The notes below the pieces were generated by a model. That model was not told where the DNA came from, ran no database searches, and was given only the letters and a program-made list of their open reading frames with translations. DNA of 64,000 nt, taken from assembly GCA_964342365.1 (NCBI GenBank), contig CAYFGW010000001.1, positions 17,572-81,571 of the forward strand, in the 5' to 3' direction. This document shows, piece by piece, positions 38,157 to 46,034 of the stretch. This stretch comes from CAXRDE01 sp964342365. Lineage in GTDB: Bacteria; Cyanobacteriota; Sericytochromatia; UBA7694. The translations under genes were made by a program, and so were the position numbers. Positions within the stretch are counted from its first letter, which is position 1. Each line of letters begins with the position of its first letter.

Positions 38157-39695
38157 ATGATTTACCGCCTGCATTATCCGATCTCTATTCTTATCGTCTG
38201 GTTCAGCCTTCAGCTTGCGTCTTTGGGGCAAACCTACCCTGCCTTTGAAGCCGGTCAGCGTATCACCGATGTCTCTAATAGCCTGCCACAGGCTTACTTA
38301 GAGCAGGTGGAAAGAGATTTGTCCACCTATGACTTTCCCGTAAGGGTGGTCTATCTCAAAAATACGCAAGGGGTGAAACTGGGAAAATACGCCAGCAATC
38401 TCTTTGGGCGCTGGAAACTGCCCGCCAACGAAATGTTGGTGGTGGTGGCGTTGGATCGCCGAAAAATTGGGGTGCACGCGGGTACCGAACTCAAAAACCA
38501 GTTGCAAGAGAGCGCGCCGGAGGTGGATTTTTTAAACGGGGAGCCGGAACCCATCGGAACTCCCCTTCCCGGAGAAACCCGAGATCCGGCGGTGCCTCTG
38601 GACGTGAGCTCTGAGTTTGATCATTTAGAACTGATTTCAGAGGCCGTGTCTCAGGTCAAAAACGATTTACAAAACACGGAAAAAGCCTCAAAACCTTCCA
38701 GTTCTCCTCTGGTGGATGAACAGCAGGCTCCTTCTGCGCCACCGCCTCTGCGGGTGGAGCAAGAGGGCAGCAGTTTCAAACTGGATATGAACGAAAAAAT
38801 CTGGATTGCGGTATTTATCGGGGTTCTGGTGCTGGGGGTATTGGGCGTTTTTGCCCTGCGCTTTCTCAAAAAATGGCGCAAAGACCAGACGCTGGTAGAT
38901 CGCTTTGCGGTAGAAGGCCAGGCGGCACTGGGAATGTTAGAGCAAACGGATCGCAGCCTGGAGGCCGTGATGCCCGATTTACACGGTTACGCCGGACTCA
39001 CCGAAAAAAACCTGAACCTGTTTATTAAAACCATGGTGGGTTTAAGAGAAACATATGCGGAGATGATGGAGGATTTTGATACGGAAATTGGTCATTTGCA
39101 ACAGCGTCAGGAGCGAGAAGAGGCCATTGATTTCTTCAGAGAACTAGAGCTCAAACAGGAAGAAGGCGAGCAATTGCACCAGCAGGCTCTTAACGTCCTT
39201 AAAAATCTCAAAGACGTGCGCCAGGCCAATCAGCAGGTGTTTGAGCAGTCTACCACCCGCAGTGATGCCTTTGAAGTAGAAGTGGCGGACATCAAAAAAA
39301 ATCATGTGGGATTGCACCTGAGTCGCACCCAACAGATTTATCGCCAGCATTTGCTTCAGCTCAAGGCCCTCGAAAGAAAAAACGAAAAAGATCCCCTTGG
39401 TGTGGAAAAGGCGCTGAAAACCTGGCGCAAGGAGCTCACACAAATTGAACAGGAAACCCGCGCTTTACCTCATTTGTGGGTGCAGTTCAAACAAGACTTA
39501 AAACAACGTGTGAAACGTTTGCAAAAAGCCCACGATGAGAAACCTTTTACCCCCGTGGACCAAAAGACTTTAGAAGAGGTATCCCGCATGCACCAGACCT
39601 TGCAAAGTGCCATTATGCAGGGAGATCTAAAACAGTTAGATCGCTGGAACGAATTGTTTACTAAAAAGCTCCAGGATCTGGAGAGCCGCTATTAA
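38157..39695 (+). CDS. TPM-domain membrane protein with cytoplasmic coiled coil
   Basis: 512 residues: a signal peptide or anchor (to about 28), then a TPM domain (Psb32 / TLP18.3 / MOLO-1 family; about 30-135) with VVYLKNTQGVKLGKYASNLF, WKLPANEMLVVVALDRRKI and GVHAGTELK. A low-complexity stretch and one transmembrane helix follow (about 218-240; IWIAVFIGVLVLGVLGVFAL), and a 270-residue charged, coiled-coil region ends the protein. TPM domains are periplasmic or lumenal; in plants and Cyanobacteria Psb32 relates to photosystem II repair, but the family is wider and other roles are known. Function here open. It is convergent with the next gene across 3 bp. Confidence 0.75.
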   Translation: MIYRLHYPISILIVWFSLQLASLGQTYPAFEAGQRITDVSNSLPQAYLEQVERDLSTYDFPVRVVYLKNTQGVKLGKYASNLFGRWKLPANEMLVVVALDRRKIGVHAGTELKNQLQESAPEVDFLNGEPEPIGTPLPGETRDPAVPLDVSSEFDHLELISEAVSQVKNDLQNTEKASKPSSSPLVDEQQAPSAPPPLRVEQEGSSFKLDMNEKIWIAVFIGVLVLGVLGVFALRFLKKWRKDQTLVDRFAVEGQAALGMLEQTDRSLEAVMPDLHGYAGLTEKNLNLFIKTMVGLRETYAEMMEDFDTEIGHLQQRQEREEAIDFFRELELKQEEGEQLHQQALNVLKNLKDVRQANQQVFEQSTTRSDAFEVEVADIKKNHVGLHLSRTQQIYRQHLLQLKALERKNEKDPLGVEKALKTWRKELTQIEQETRALPHLWVQFKQDLKQRVKRLQKAHDEKPFTPVDQKTLEEVSRMHQTLQSAIMQGDLKQLDRWNELFTKKLQDLESRY

Positions 39696-39698
39696 CAC

Positions 39699-40229
39699 TC
39701 AGGGGTTGGTAGTGGCCGGAGCTCCCCGCTTATCACGATAAGATTTCAGGGTTTTTCTGACCCACTGCATATGCGCTTCGTATTCCTGCTGGGCGCGGTT
39801 TTTAGCCAGCGCCGTTTTTACCGGAGCAGCGGGTTTGGTTTTTTTAACGGTCTTGACGGTTTTTTTAGTCACCGCACGCCGTTGCGAACCGAAGCTGGAA
39901 CGGTAGCGTTGAGCAGCCCGGGTGGCCCGGCGATAGGTGCGGTGAACGGCACGGCGATAGGTGTTACGAGGTTTGACATCAGGCGTTGGAGAGGGTTTGG
40001 GAGCTTCTGTGGCCGTGGGGGTGGGAACGGGTGCCTCTGGGTAGATGGCAGCCTGACTTTCTGGCCAAATCACAAAGGCGGTTTGAGAATTTCCCACGCT
40101 CATGTGTAAATGATTTTTAACATATGCAGCAACACTCGCCGTTAGCAGAAAAATCAGGCACAGCATGCCCATAAAAAAGAATTCTTTCTGAAGCCACTTG
40201 TGCAAAGGATTCCCCTCCCTGACGCTCAC
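39699..40229 (-). CDS. single-pass membrane protein with basic low-complexity domain
   Basis: 176 residues: a transmembrane helix at about 19-36 (FMGMLCLIFLLTASVAAYV), a Pro/Thr stretch (PVPTPTATEAPKPSPTP), and a strongly basic region (YRRAVHRTYRRATRAAQRYR; VTKKTVKTVKKTKPA). The topology suggests an extracytoplasmic basic tail that could bind anionic polymers such as peptidoglycan or nucleic acid. I know no family. It is divergent from the DUF4388-like gene at 40335. Confidence 0.65.
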   Translation of the reverse strand: MSVREGNPLHKWLQKEFFFMGMLCLIFLLTASVAAYVKNHLHMSVGNSQTAFVIWPESQAAIYPEAPVPTPTATEAPKPSPTPDVKPRNTYRRAVHRTYRRATRAAQRYRSSFGSQRRAVTKKTVKTVKKTKPAAPVKTALAKNRAQQEYEAHMQWVRKTLKSYRDKRGAPATTNP

Positions 40230-40334
40230 CGATTTTTCTTATTCTAAACCTGTCTGTGATCATCATACAATAATTGTTAAGCAATGTAAAGAAATGTAAA
40301 GGTGATATGCTTAACGTAAACGGAGGCCCTACTT

Positions 40335-42206
40335 GTGAAAGATTTTGGAACGCTCAAAGGCGCTGATATTATTCCTTTGCTCTCAACCCTGTTACAGGAA
40401 GGGGCCTTTGCCTCTGAAAATGTGGTGATGGCGCTGTCTTGTGTGAGGAAGAGCAACGGCGCAAAAACCATTCTTTATTTTTGTAGTGACTATTTAATTC
40501 GGTCTAAGTCGTATCAATACAGCCCGGTACTGGCAGACATCTTTTACGCGCGGCGACTGCTGGAGCGCGGGCAAAAAGAAGAAATTGAAGCTGGACAACA
40601 GCGATCTCGCAGTTTCTCCGTGGGTCAATTTGTATTAGATCAGGGCTGGGTTTCGCAAAACGAAGTGGCCCAGGTCATTACGCAGTTGATTGAAATTGCC
40701 GCTTACGAAGTGTTGCAATGGGAACAGGTTCAGGTACATTTATCAAAGGCAGAAGGGTTTGCGGCCAGTGAAACCACTTCGATTCCCGATCGGGAGCTCT
40801 TGTCAGTAGAAAGTTTTATTGCTGATGCCGATAAAAATCTGCCGGTACTCAAGCTGATTCAGCAGGAACTGCAAGATTTTAACTGGATTCTGAAGCGCCT
40901 GAAAGAAGTGCAGCGCGGTGAGCTTTCGGCGCAACAGGCCCACATTTACCGCTATATCAACCATCAGCGCACCCTGTTTCAGCTCTTACAAATTTCCGAT
41001 CTGGACTATTTTGAAACCCTTGCAGCAGCGTATCAGTTAATCAAATGGGGATACATCGGGCGCAGTAGCACTCCCGAACGTCGTCAACAAAGAGTGATGC
41101 CTTCTGTTCCCAAATCACCGCCAAAACCCGCAGCAAAACCCGCAGCAAAACCTGCGGAGGAAAAGTCCGTCACAACGGCTCCTGCCGCCCCCAAAGCTGC
41201 CTCTCGTTATAAGATTGCGCGGCGACGTTTTCTTCATCGCAGCCGGGGTTCCGACTTTTTTCAGATCCTACACGGCCTGTTAGAAGGGGGAGAAACCCGC
41301 GGGCAGGTGATCGTGGAAAGCCAGACGCAACCGCTCAGGGCCACCTTTGAGCTGGACAAGACCCAGCTCTTTCACGCCAGCAGTTCTGCCGCCAACGTGC
41401 GTTTTGGAGATATTCTTATCAAACAAAAACGCATCACCCACGAGGCGCTCAAAGAAGCTCTGAAAATACAGCGCGCTGAGAAACGGCATTTGGGAGAAGT
41501 GCTGGTAGAGCAGGGAGTTATTGGTGCTGCGGATATTTCTCGCCTGATTTATCATCAGATGGAATGCGTTTTGTACGAAGTGCTTACCTGGAATGACGCA
41601 AAGTTTTACTTTTCTTCGGAACCTTCTACCCGCAGTGTGCAGCGTGAGGTCAGCGTGCCCGTACACTTTGACATTGAATCAGGCAGACTCGTGCAAGATG
41701 AGGCCGACTCCAGTTCTCTGCTGCACGAAGCTGACCGGGCGCTCCCGATTTTGCTGATGATCCGCGAGCGCCTCCCGGCCCTTGATGCGGTGCCGGTAAA
41801 AGCGGTTTCACAGCCTCAGCTTTCGGATATGCAAAAAGAAGTGTGGCAGTGGATTGACGGCTATTATAGCTTGCAAGACATTTTAATGGCATCTTCATTG
41901 GGTTATGTGGACACGTTTACAGCGCTGTACCAAATGTATTCCACCCACAGCATTGGTTTTGAAAGGGAGCAGTCTCCGCCGCAAAAAATTCTCACCCAGA
42001 TCCCTTCGCAAGTTTCTCCAGCATCAATCCCTCAGGCCTCTTCAGGTGTGACCGCTCCGCCCCCGGAATCCTCCAAAAGTGTTCGTCACCCGCTGGAAAT
42101 TTTATTGGGAGACAAACTTATTGAACAGTTACTGGAGTTGCCGGATCATCAACATAAGCCCCTGCGTCAATTGCTGAGCGCGGCGCTGGAAATGGGTTTG
42201 ACCTAA
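40335..42206 (+). CDS. DUF4388-like protein with two-fold repeat and MshEN-type motif
   Basis: 623 residues starting at GTG with CGGAGG 14 nt before. Two related halves (about 1-245 and 300-545), each with a DUF4388-like segment, a helical tail ending in a four-helix unit (DILMASSLGYVDTFTALYQ; LLQISDLDYFETLAAAYQ), and a Pro/Ala-rich linker between (258-290; PPKPAAKPAAKPAEE). In the second half, residues 356-379 and 385-408 (RFGDILIKQKRITHEALKEAL..., HLGEVLVEQGVIGAADISRL...) give a 24+5+24 pattern like the c-di-GMP-binding MshEN module; the first half has a weaker copy near 94-117. DUF4388 proteins are common in two-component and gliding systems. A cytoplasmic signalling scaffold is likely; function unproven. 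Confidence 0.7.
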   Translation: MKDFGTLKGADIIPLLSTLLQEGAFASENVVMALSCVRKSNGAKTILYFCSDYLIRSKSYQYSPVLADIFYARRLLERGQKEEIEAGQQRSRSFSVGQFVLDQGWVSQNEVAQVITQLIEIAAYEVLQWEQVQVHLSKAEGFAASETTSIPDRELLSVESFIADADKNLPVLKLIQQELQDFNWILKRLKEVQRGELSAQQAHIYRYINHQRTLFQLLQISDLDYFETLAAAYQLIKWGYIGRSSTPERRQQRVMPSVPKSPPKPAAKPAAKPAEEKSVTTAPAAPKAASRYKIARRRFLHRSRGSDFFQILHGLLEGGETRGQVIVESQTQPLRATFELDKTQLFHASSSAANVRFGDILIKQKRITHEALKEALKIQRAEKRHLGEVLVEQGVIGAADISRLIYHQMECVLYEVLTWNDAKFYFSSEPSTRSVQREVSVPVHFDIESGRLVQDEADSSSLLHEADRALPILLMIRERLPALDAVPVKAVSQPQLSDMQKEVWQWIDGYYSLQDILMASSLGYVDTFTALYQMYSTHSIGFEREQSPPQKILTQIPSQVSPASIPQASSGVTAPPPESSKSVRHPLEILLGDKLIEQLLELPDHQHKPLRQLLSAALEMGLT

Positions 42207-42324
42207 GTTGTTGACATGATGTAAACTTTTTCGTTAAACTCAAAAAGGAACACAAGATCCGTTGCTTTCGTCCTATAATAATGACATACGGTATGTTTTA
42301 TCAATTTTCGTGGAGTCTTCTGCC

Positions 42325-44256
42325 ATGCGCAAACACAAAATTCTGCTTTCAGCCCTGACCCTGAGCCTGCTTTTCGCCTGTGGCGAAAAAGAACCTCCTC
42401 CTAATGTCTCTGCTCCCGGCGGTGGACTCGGTTCGCTTGGTGGTGCTGACGGTGGTGGAATCACGCCCCTTGAACCCCTGGATGACGGCACTGGCGACGA
42501 TTTAGCCGGCGGTATTGAGCCTGCCCCCGACGATTTTGCTCCCGGTGACGATTTCGTAGATGAGGTTCCCGCTGACGAATTTGGCGACGAAGTGCCTCCT
42601 GAAGATGAGTTTGTGGATGAGCCGCCTCTCGGTGACGAAGTATCGGGAGATTGCCCTGAGCCCGTAGAAGGCGAAGAGGCGGTGGACTGTGCTCCTGTGG
42701 AAGAGCCCCCCGCTGAATGTCCTGAGCCTGTGGAAGGCGAAGAACCCGTCGATTGTGCTCCTGTGGAAGACCCTATTGATGACGGCGAGCCTGTAGAAGA
42801 TCCCATTGTGGGTGATGACCCCGTGGTGGGCGATGACCCCACTACCGATCCCACGCCAGAACCCACTGCAGAACCTACTCCTGAACCTACTCCCGTTCCC
42901 GTCATTCCCCAAAATGTGGCCACTTCTAATGCCACAGTGAATAGCTTTGACGTGTCCTGGGGCGCGGTGACCGGTGCGACCTCTTACAAAGTCTATGTGA
43001 ACGGAACCCTCACCGGTGATAACGTGAGTGGCACTACCTACACAGCCACCGGCCTGTCTCCTTCTACCAGCTATACCGTAGCGGTAAGCGCGGTGACTGC
43101 TGATGGCGAAGGCGCACAGTCTGCCAGTACCAGTGTGACCACCTCTTCTATTGGCGCACCTCAGGGGCTGAGCGCAAACAATATTAAAGGCAGTAGTGTC
43201 GGTTTGAGCTGGAGTTCTGTAGCGGCTGCCACAGAGTATAAGGTGTACGTAAATGGCGGACTTTCCGCCAGTAGTATTACCGCTCCCAACACCACCCTGA
43301 CCGGTTTAACACCCGAAACCACTTACTCTATCTCTGTGAGTGCGGTGACGCCTGATGGCGAATCTGCCCAGTCCAGTGCCATTAGTGTCACCACTATTGA
43401 TCCCTTTGGTAACAAGCGCCTGGGCTTCTTACAGGTGCCTGCCATGGAGAATATGGACGGTCTGGATATCAAAAACAACCACGCGTATATCGGACACTTC
43501 AGAAATCCCGGTTTCTTTAGCTCCAACAGACGCCTGGTGCGCGATTACAACCTGGCTTCAGGTCAAACTCAGGACATTACCATCAGTACCGGAGGAGACA
43601 CTAAAATTTCCGGTGTGGCCGTGAGCGGCGCTCTGATCTGGAGCACCGTGGGTCAATTTGACAATGACGACCGCAATCTGTACAAGCACAATGTCACCGG
43701 AGAGCGTTTGAATCGCTTTAAGGTGGGGCAAAGCGGTACACTGATCAGTGACGTGGCCGTGGATCCTGCCAGCGGCGTTGTTTATATGGGTTCACGTACC
43801 TCTAATAGTATTATCAAGTACAACGACACGGACGGTACCTCGCAGCAATTCTTTAGTGGAGCGACCAATATTGATCCGTTAGGTCTTGCGGTAGGTCCTT
43901 CTGGCCACGTGTATACCTTTGACGGAATCTCCAGAAAAATTATCAAGTACAGTAAGGCCGACGGCGCCAGACTGCTGGAATTTGGACCTACGGGTGCGAA
44001 TAGTCAGGGTGAAAACTACGGGGCTGTGGAAGATGTAGCGATTGACCCCCGCAACGGTGATATCTATGTGGTGGGTAATGGCAATAGCGGTGTTAAAATC
44101 TTCCGTTATGATAGTAACGGTAACTTCCTGCGCAGTATCAGTGATGCAGATTTGACCAGCCCCAAGAAGATGTCCGTGGACGTGACCGGTAAAGTCTATG
44201 TGATTGATTCCCTCAAAAAAGGTGTACTGGTGTTTGATGCCGGTACCAGACCGTAA
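42325..44256 (+). CDS. large surface lipoprotein with FN3 and propeller domains
   Basis: 643 residues from the ATG at 42325 (TGGAG upstream). The lipobox is SLLFACGEK. A Gly-rich and then acidic Asp/Glu/Pro region follows (about 30-190), with two copies of the unit CPEPVEGEE...VDCAPVE. Two fibronectin type III domains come next, from about 195 and 285, sharing ATSYKVYVNG, GLSPSTSYTVAVSAVT and TEYKVYVNGG. The last 270 residues read like an NHL or SMP-30-type beta-propeller (VAVDPASGVVYMGSRTSNSI; DVAIDPRNGDIYVVGNG). It is probably exposed outside the cell and binds or scaffolds. No catalytic motif. Own terminator follows. Confidence 0.8.
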   Translation: MRKHKILLSALTLSLLFACGEKEPPPNVSAPGGGLGSLGGADGGGITPLEPLDDGTGDDLAGGIEPAPDDFAPGDDFVDEVPADEFGDEVPPEDEFVDEPPLGDEVSGDCPEPVEGEEAVDCAPVEEPPAECPEPVEGEEPVDCAPVEDPIDDGEPVEDPIVGDDPVVGDDPTTDPTPEPTAEPTPEPTPVPVIPQNVATSNATVNSFDVSWGAVTGATSYKVYVNGTLTGDNVSGTTYTATGLSPSTSYTVAVSAVTADGEGAQSASTSVTTSSIGAPQGLSANNIKGSSVGLSWSSVAAATEYKVYVNGGLSASSITAPNTTLTGLTPETTYSISVSAVTPDGESAQSSAISVTTIDPFGNKRLGFLQVPAMENMDGLDIKNNHAYIGHFRNPGFFSSNRRLVRDYNLASGQTQDITISTGGDTKISGVAVSGALIWSTVGQFDNDDRNLYKHNVTGERLNRFKVGQSGTLISDVAVDPASGVVYMGSRTSNSIIKYNDTDGTSQQFFSGATNIDPLGLAVGPSGHVYTFDGISRKIIKYSKADGARLLEFGPTGANSQGENYGAVEDVAIDPRNGDIYVVGNGNSGVKIFRYDSNGNFLRSISDADLTSPKKMSVDVTGKVYVIDSLKKGVLVFDAGTRP

Positions 44257-44274
44257 CGTTTAAACGCTAAAAAG

Positions 44275-44299
44275 AACCGTCTTCGGACGGTTTTTTTTA
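44275..44299 (+). terminator. intrinsic terminator
   Basis: AACCGTC (44275-44281), loop TTCG, GACGGTT (44286-44292), then a T-run. The very stable UUCG loop makes it convincing. Confidence 0.9.
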
Positions 44300-44347
44300 T
44301 GGTTGTTTGTGAGAAAAAGCAGAGGACAAAAAGTAAGGAACAAAGCA

Positions 44348-44899
44348 ATGAGCGAATTTTCGACACAAGACGATTTTTTTATCCATGACAGTGCCTGGGT
44401 GGCACCCTCAGCAATTTTGCTGGGACGCGTGACGCTCGGGCAAAACACCAGCGTCTGGTTTCAGTCTTTGCTGCGGGGCGATTGTGATGAGATTCGTATT
44501 GGCAACGACTGCAATTTACAAGACGGTTCTGTGATTCACAATATGCAGGGATATCCGGTAATCATTGGAGATCGGGTGAGTTTTGGTCACGGGGTCTTAG
44601 CCCACGGCTGTACCATCGAAGACGATGTGCTCGTGGGGATTCGCGCCACAATTTTAAACGGCGCTAAAATCGGGCATCATAGCCTGATTGCAGCAGGCGC
44701 TCTGATTCCTGAAAATATGGAAATTCCCCCCTACTCCCTGGTGATGGGCACCCCCGGAAAAGTAATCCGGCGCGTAGAGCCCCGCCATGAGCAAATGATT
44801 GCTGAAACCGCAAAGCATTATGTGGAATATTCCCGAGCTTATAAGCAGCGTTTCCCCAATCGCTACGTCACCGCTACCTTTGAAGGTCAGAACGTATGA
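44348..44899 (+). CDS. gamma-carbonic-anhydrase-like protein (YrdA family)
   Basis: 183 residues from the ATG at 44348, with AAGGA upstream. A left-handed beta-helix built of hexapeptide repeats (VGIRATILNGAKIGHHSLIA). Candidate zinc ligands are the histidines in SVIHNM and VSFGHGVLAHGCTIED. Such proteins resemble gamma-carbonic anhydrase and are often annotated as acyl- or acetyltransferase; many lack shown CO2-hydration activity. It overlaps YchJ by 4 bp. Confidence 0.88.
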   Translation: MSEFSTQDDFFIHDSAWVAPSAILLGRVTLGQNTSVWFQSLLRGDCDEIRIGNDCNLQDGSVIHNMQGYPVIIGDRVSFGHGVLAHGCTIEDDVLVGIRATILNGAKIGHHSLIAAGALIPENMEIPPYSLVMGTPGKVIRRVEPRHEQMIAETAKHYVEYSRAYKQRFPNRYVTATFEGQNV

Positions 44900-45339
44900 A
44901 CTGCCCCTGTGGGAGTGGCAACAGCTACGAAGACTGTTGTCAGCCTTTTCACACGGGAGCTCAGATTCCTGAGACCGCAGAGCAATTGATGCGCTCTCGC
45001 TACAGTGCTTATGCGCTAGCGGGTACTCAGGTGGAGAAAGTGGTCGATTACGTGGATTATTTAATGATCACCCACGATCCAAAAACCCGTGTGGACACGC
45101 CTCACGAGCGGTTGGTCATGAAAGACTGGGTGAAAGCCATTGAATATACGGGCCTTGAAGTGCTTGATACTTTTGCCGGTCAAAGGGGTGACAAAAAGGG
45201 CAAGGTGGAGTTTAAGGCCCATTTTAAAACGCGAAATGGCCCCCGTAAGTCAGTGCAAACACTTCATGAAAAGTCGCGTTTTCGCCGCTTTAAGAGCCGG
45301 TGGGTCTATACAGACGGCGAAATATTTGCGAGCACTTAA
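44896..45339 (+). CDS. YchJ/UPF0225 family protein with SEC-C motif
   Basis: 147 residues. The N-terminus CPCGSGNSYEDCC is the zinc-binding SEC-C motif. The middle ETAEQLMRSRYSAYALA and the C-terminal FKAHFKTRNGP are typical of YchJ, whose function is unknown. The ATGA overlap with the carbonic-anhydrase-like gene shows coupling. Its stop overlaps the convergent gene at 45336 by 4 bp. Confidence 0.92.
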   Translation: MNCPCGSGNSYEDCCQPFHTGAQIPETAEQLMRSRYSAYALAGTQVEKVVDYVDYLMITHDPKTRVDTPHERLVMKDWVKAIEYTGLEVLDTFAGQRGDKKGKVEFKAHFKTRNGPRKSVQTLHEKSRFRRFKSRWVYTDGEIFAST

Positions 45340-46034
45340 TTCACCTTTCCGGTAAGGGGTAAGGGTTTTGAGGTTTGTGGTGTTACCGTCTGGCTACCTC
45401 CACCGCCTCCTCCAGAGCTTTCGGCAAAGATCGTGGCCATGCGCTGAATATCTACGTCAAACACCTGTCGCGACAGCGGATCTGCTTTAACTTGCACCGC
45501 AAACTGAGCCCTGCCCGTATCACGGCGAGCCTGTAAAGTACCATCGCTGAGAGCCACCAGCAGATCGGGGCTTAGAGACTCCCACTGTAATTGCTCAGCG
45601 GCCACGTTTTGGCTGCGTCCGTTACGGCTTGTAATAATCAAAGTGGGTTTGCCCTGACCAAACAGCGGATAGGGCGCTTGTGCCAGACGAATATTGAAAG
45701 CAGCTACTGCATCTACAGTGGGTGAAGGATTGGCAGAAGGGGGAGTCACCGGAGAACTCACAGCATCGTTTGCACCGTCAGTGGGAGTGGGCGCATCAGG
45801 CGCTGCACTCACCGGAGCAGGCGCTGAGGCAACCGGAGTGTTAACTGTGTTTGTGTTTGTGGGAGCCTGTATGGCAGGGTTTCTGGTGTTGGTAGGAGAT
45901 TGCTCCGCAGGCAAAGTGACCCCTGGTGTAGCAGGAGACTCAGGCATGGCAGCCGGGCAACCGCTCAATAGTGCTGATAGTGTTGTTGCCGTCAGCGAAA
46001 TAGAAAGTGCAAAAAATAAACGTTTAGCTGGCAC
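45336..46034 (-). CDS. lipoprotein with Ser/Pro/Thr-rich middle
   Basis: 232 residues; the start is the GTG at 46034, preceded 9 nt by GGAGG. An earlier in-frame start lies within the upstream gene and is less likely. The lipobox is ALLSGCPAA, cysteine near 25. A long Pro/Thr/Ala/Val stretch (about 27-105; APDAPTPTDGANDAVSS) precedes a beta-like domain with a Big-2-like pattern (SPDLLVALSDGTLQARRDTG). The tail has a Gly-run (SSGGGGGGSQTV). It is the second gene of a pair with 46024, overlapping by 11 bp. Confidence 0.8.
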   Translation of the reverse strand: MPAKRLFFALSISLTATTLSALLSGCPAAMPESPATPGVTLPAEQSPTNTRNPAIQAPTNTNTVNTPVASAPAPVSAAPDAPTPTDGANDAVSSPVTPPSANPSPTVDAVAAFNIRLAQAPYPLFGQGKPTLIITSRNGRSQNVAAEQLQWESLSPDLLVALSDGTLQARRDTGRAQFAVQVKADPLSRQVFDVDIQRMATIFAESSGGGGGGSQTVTPQTSKPLPLTGKVN

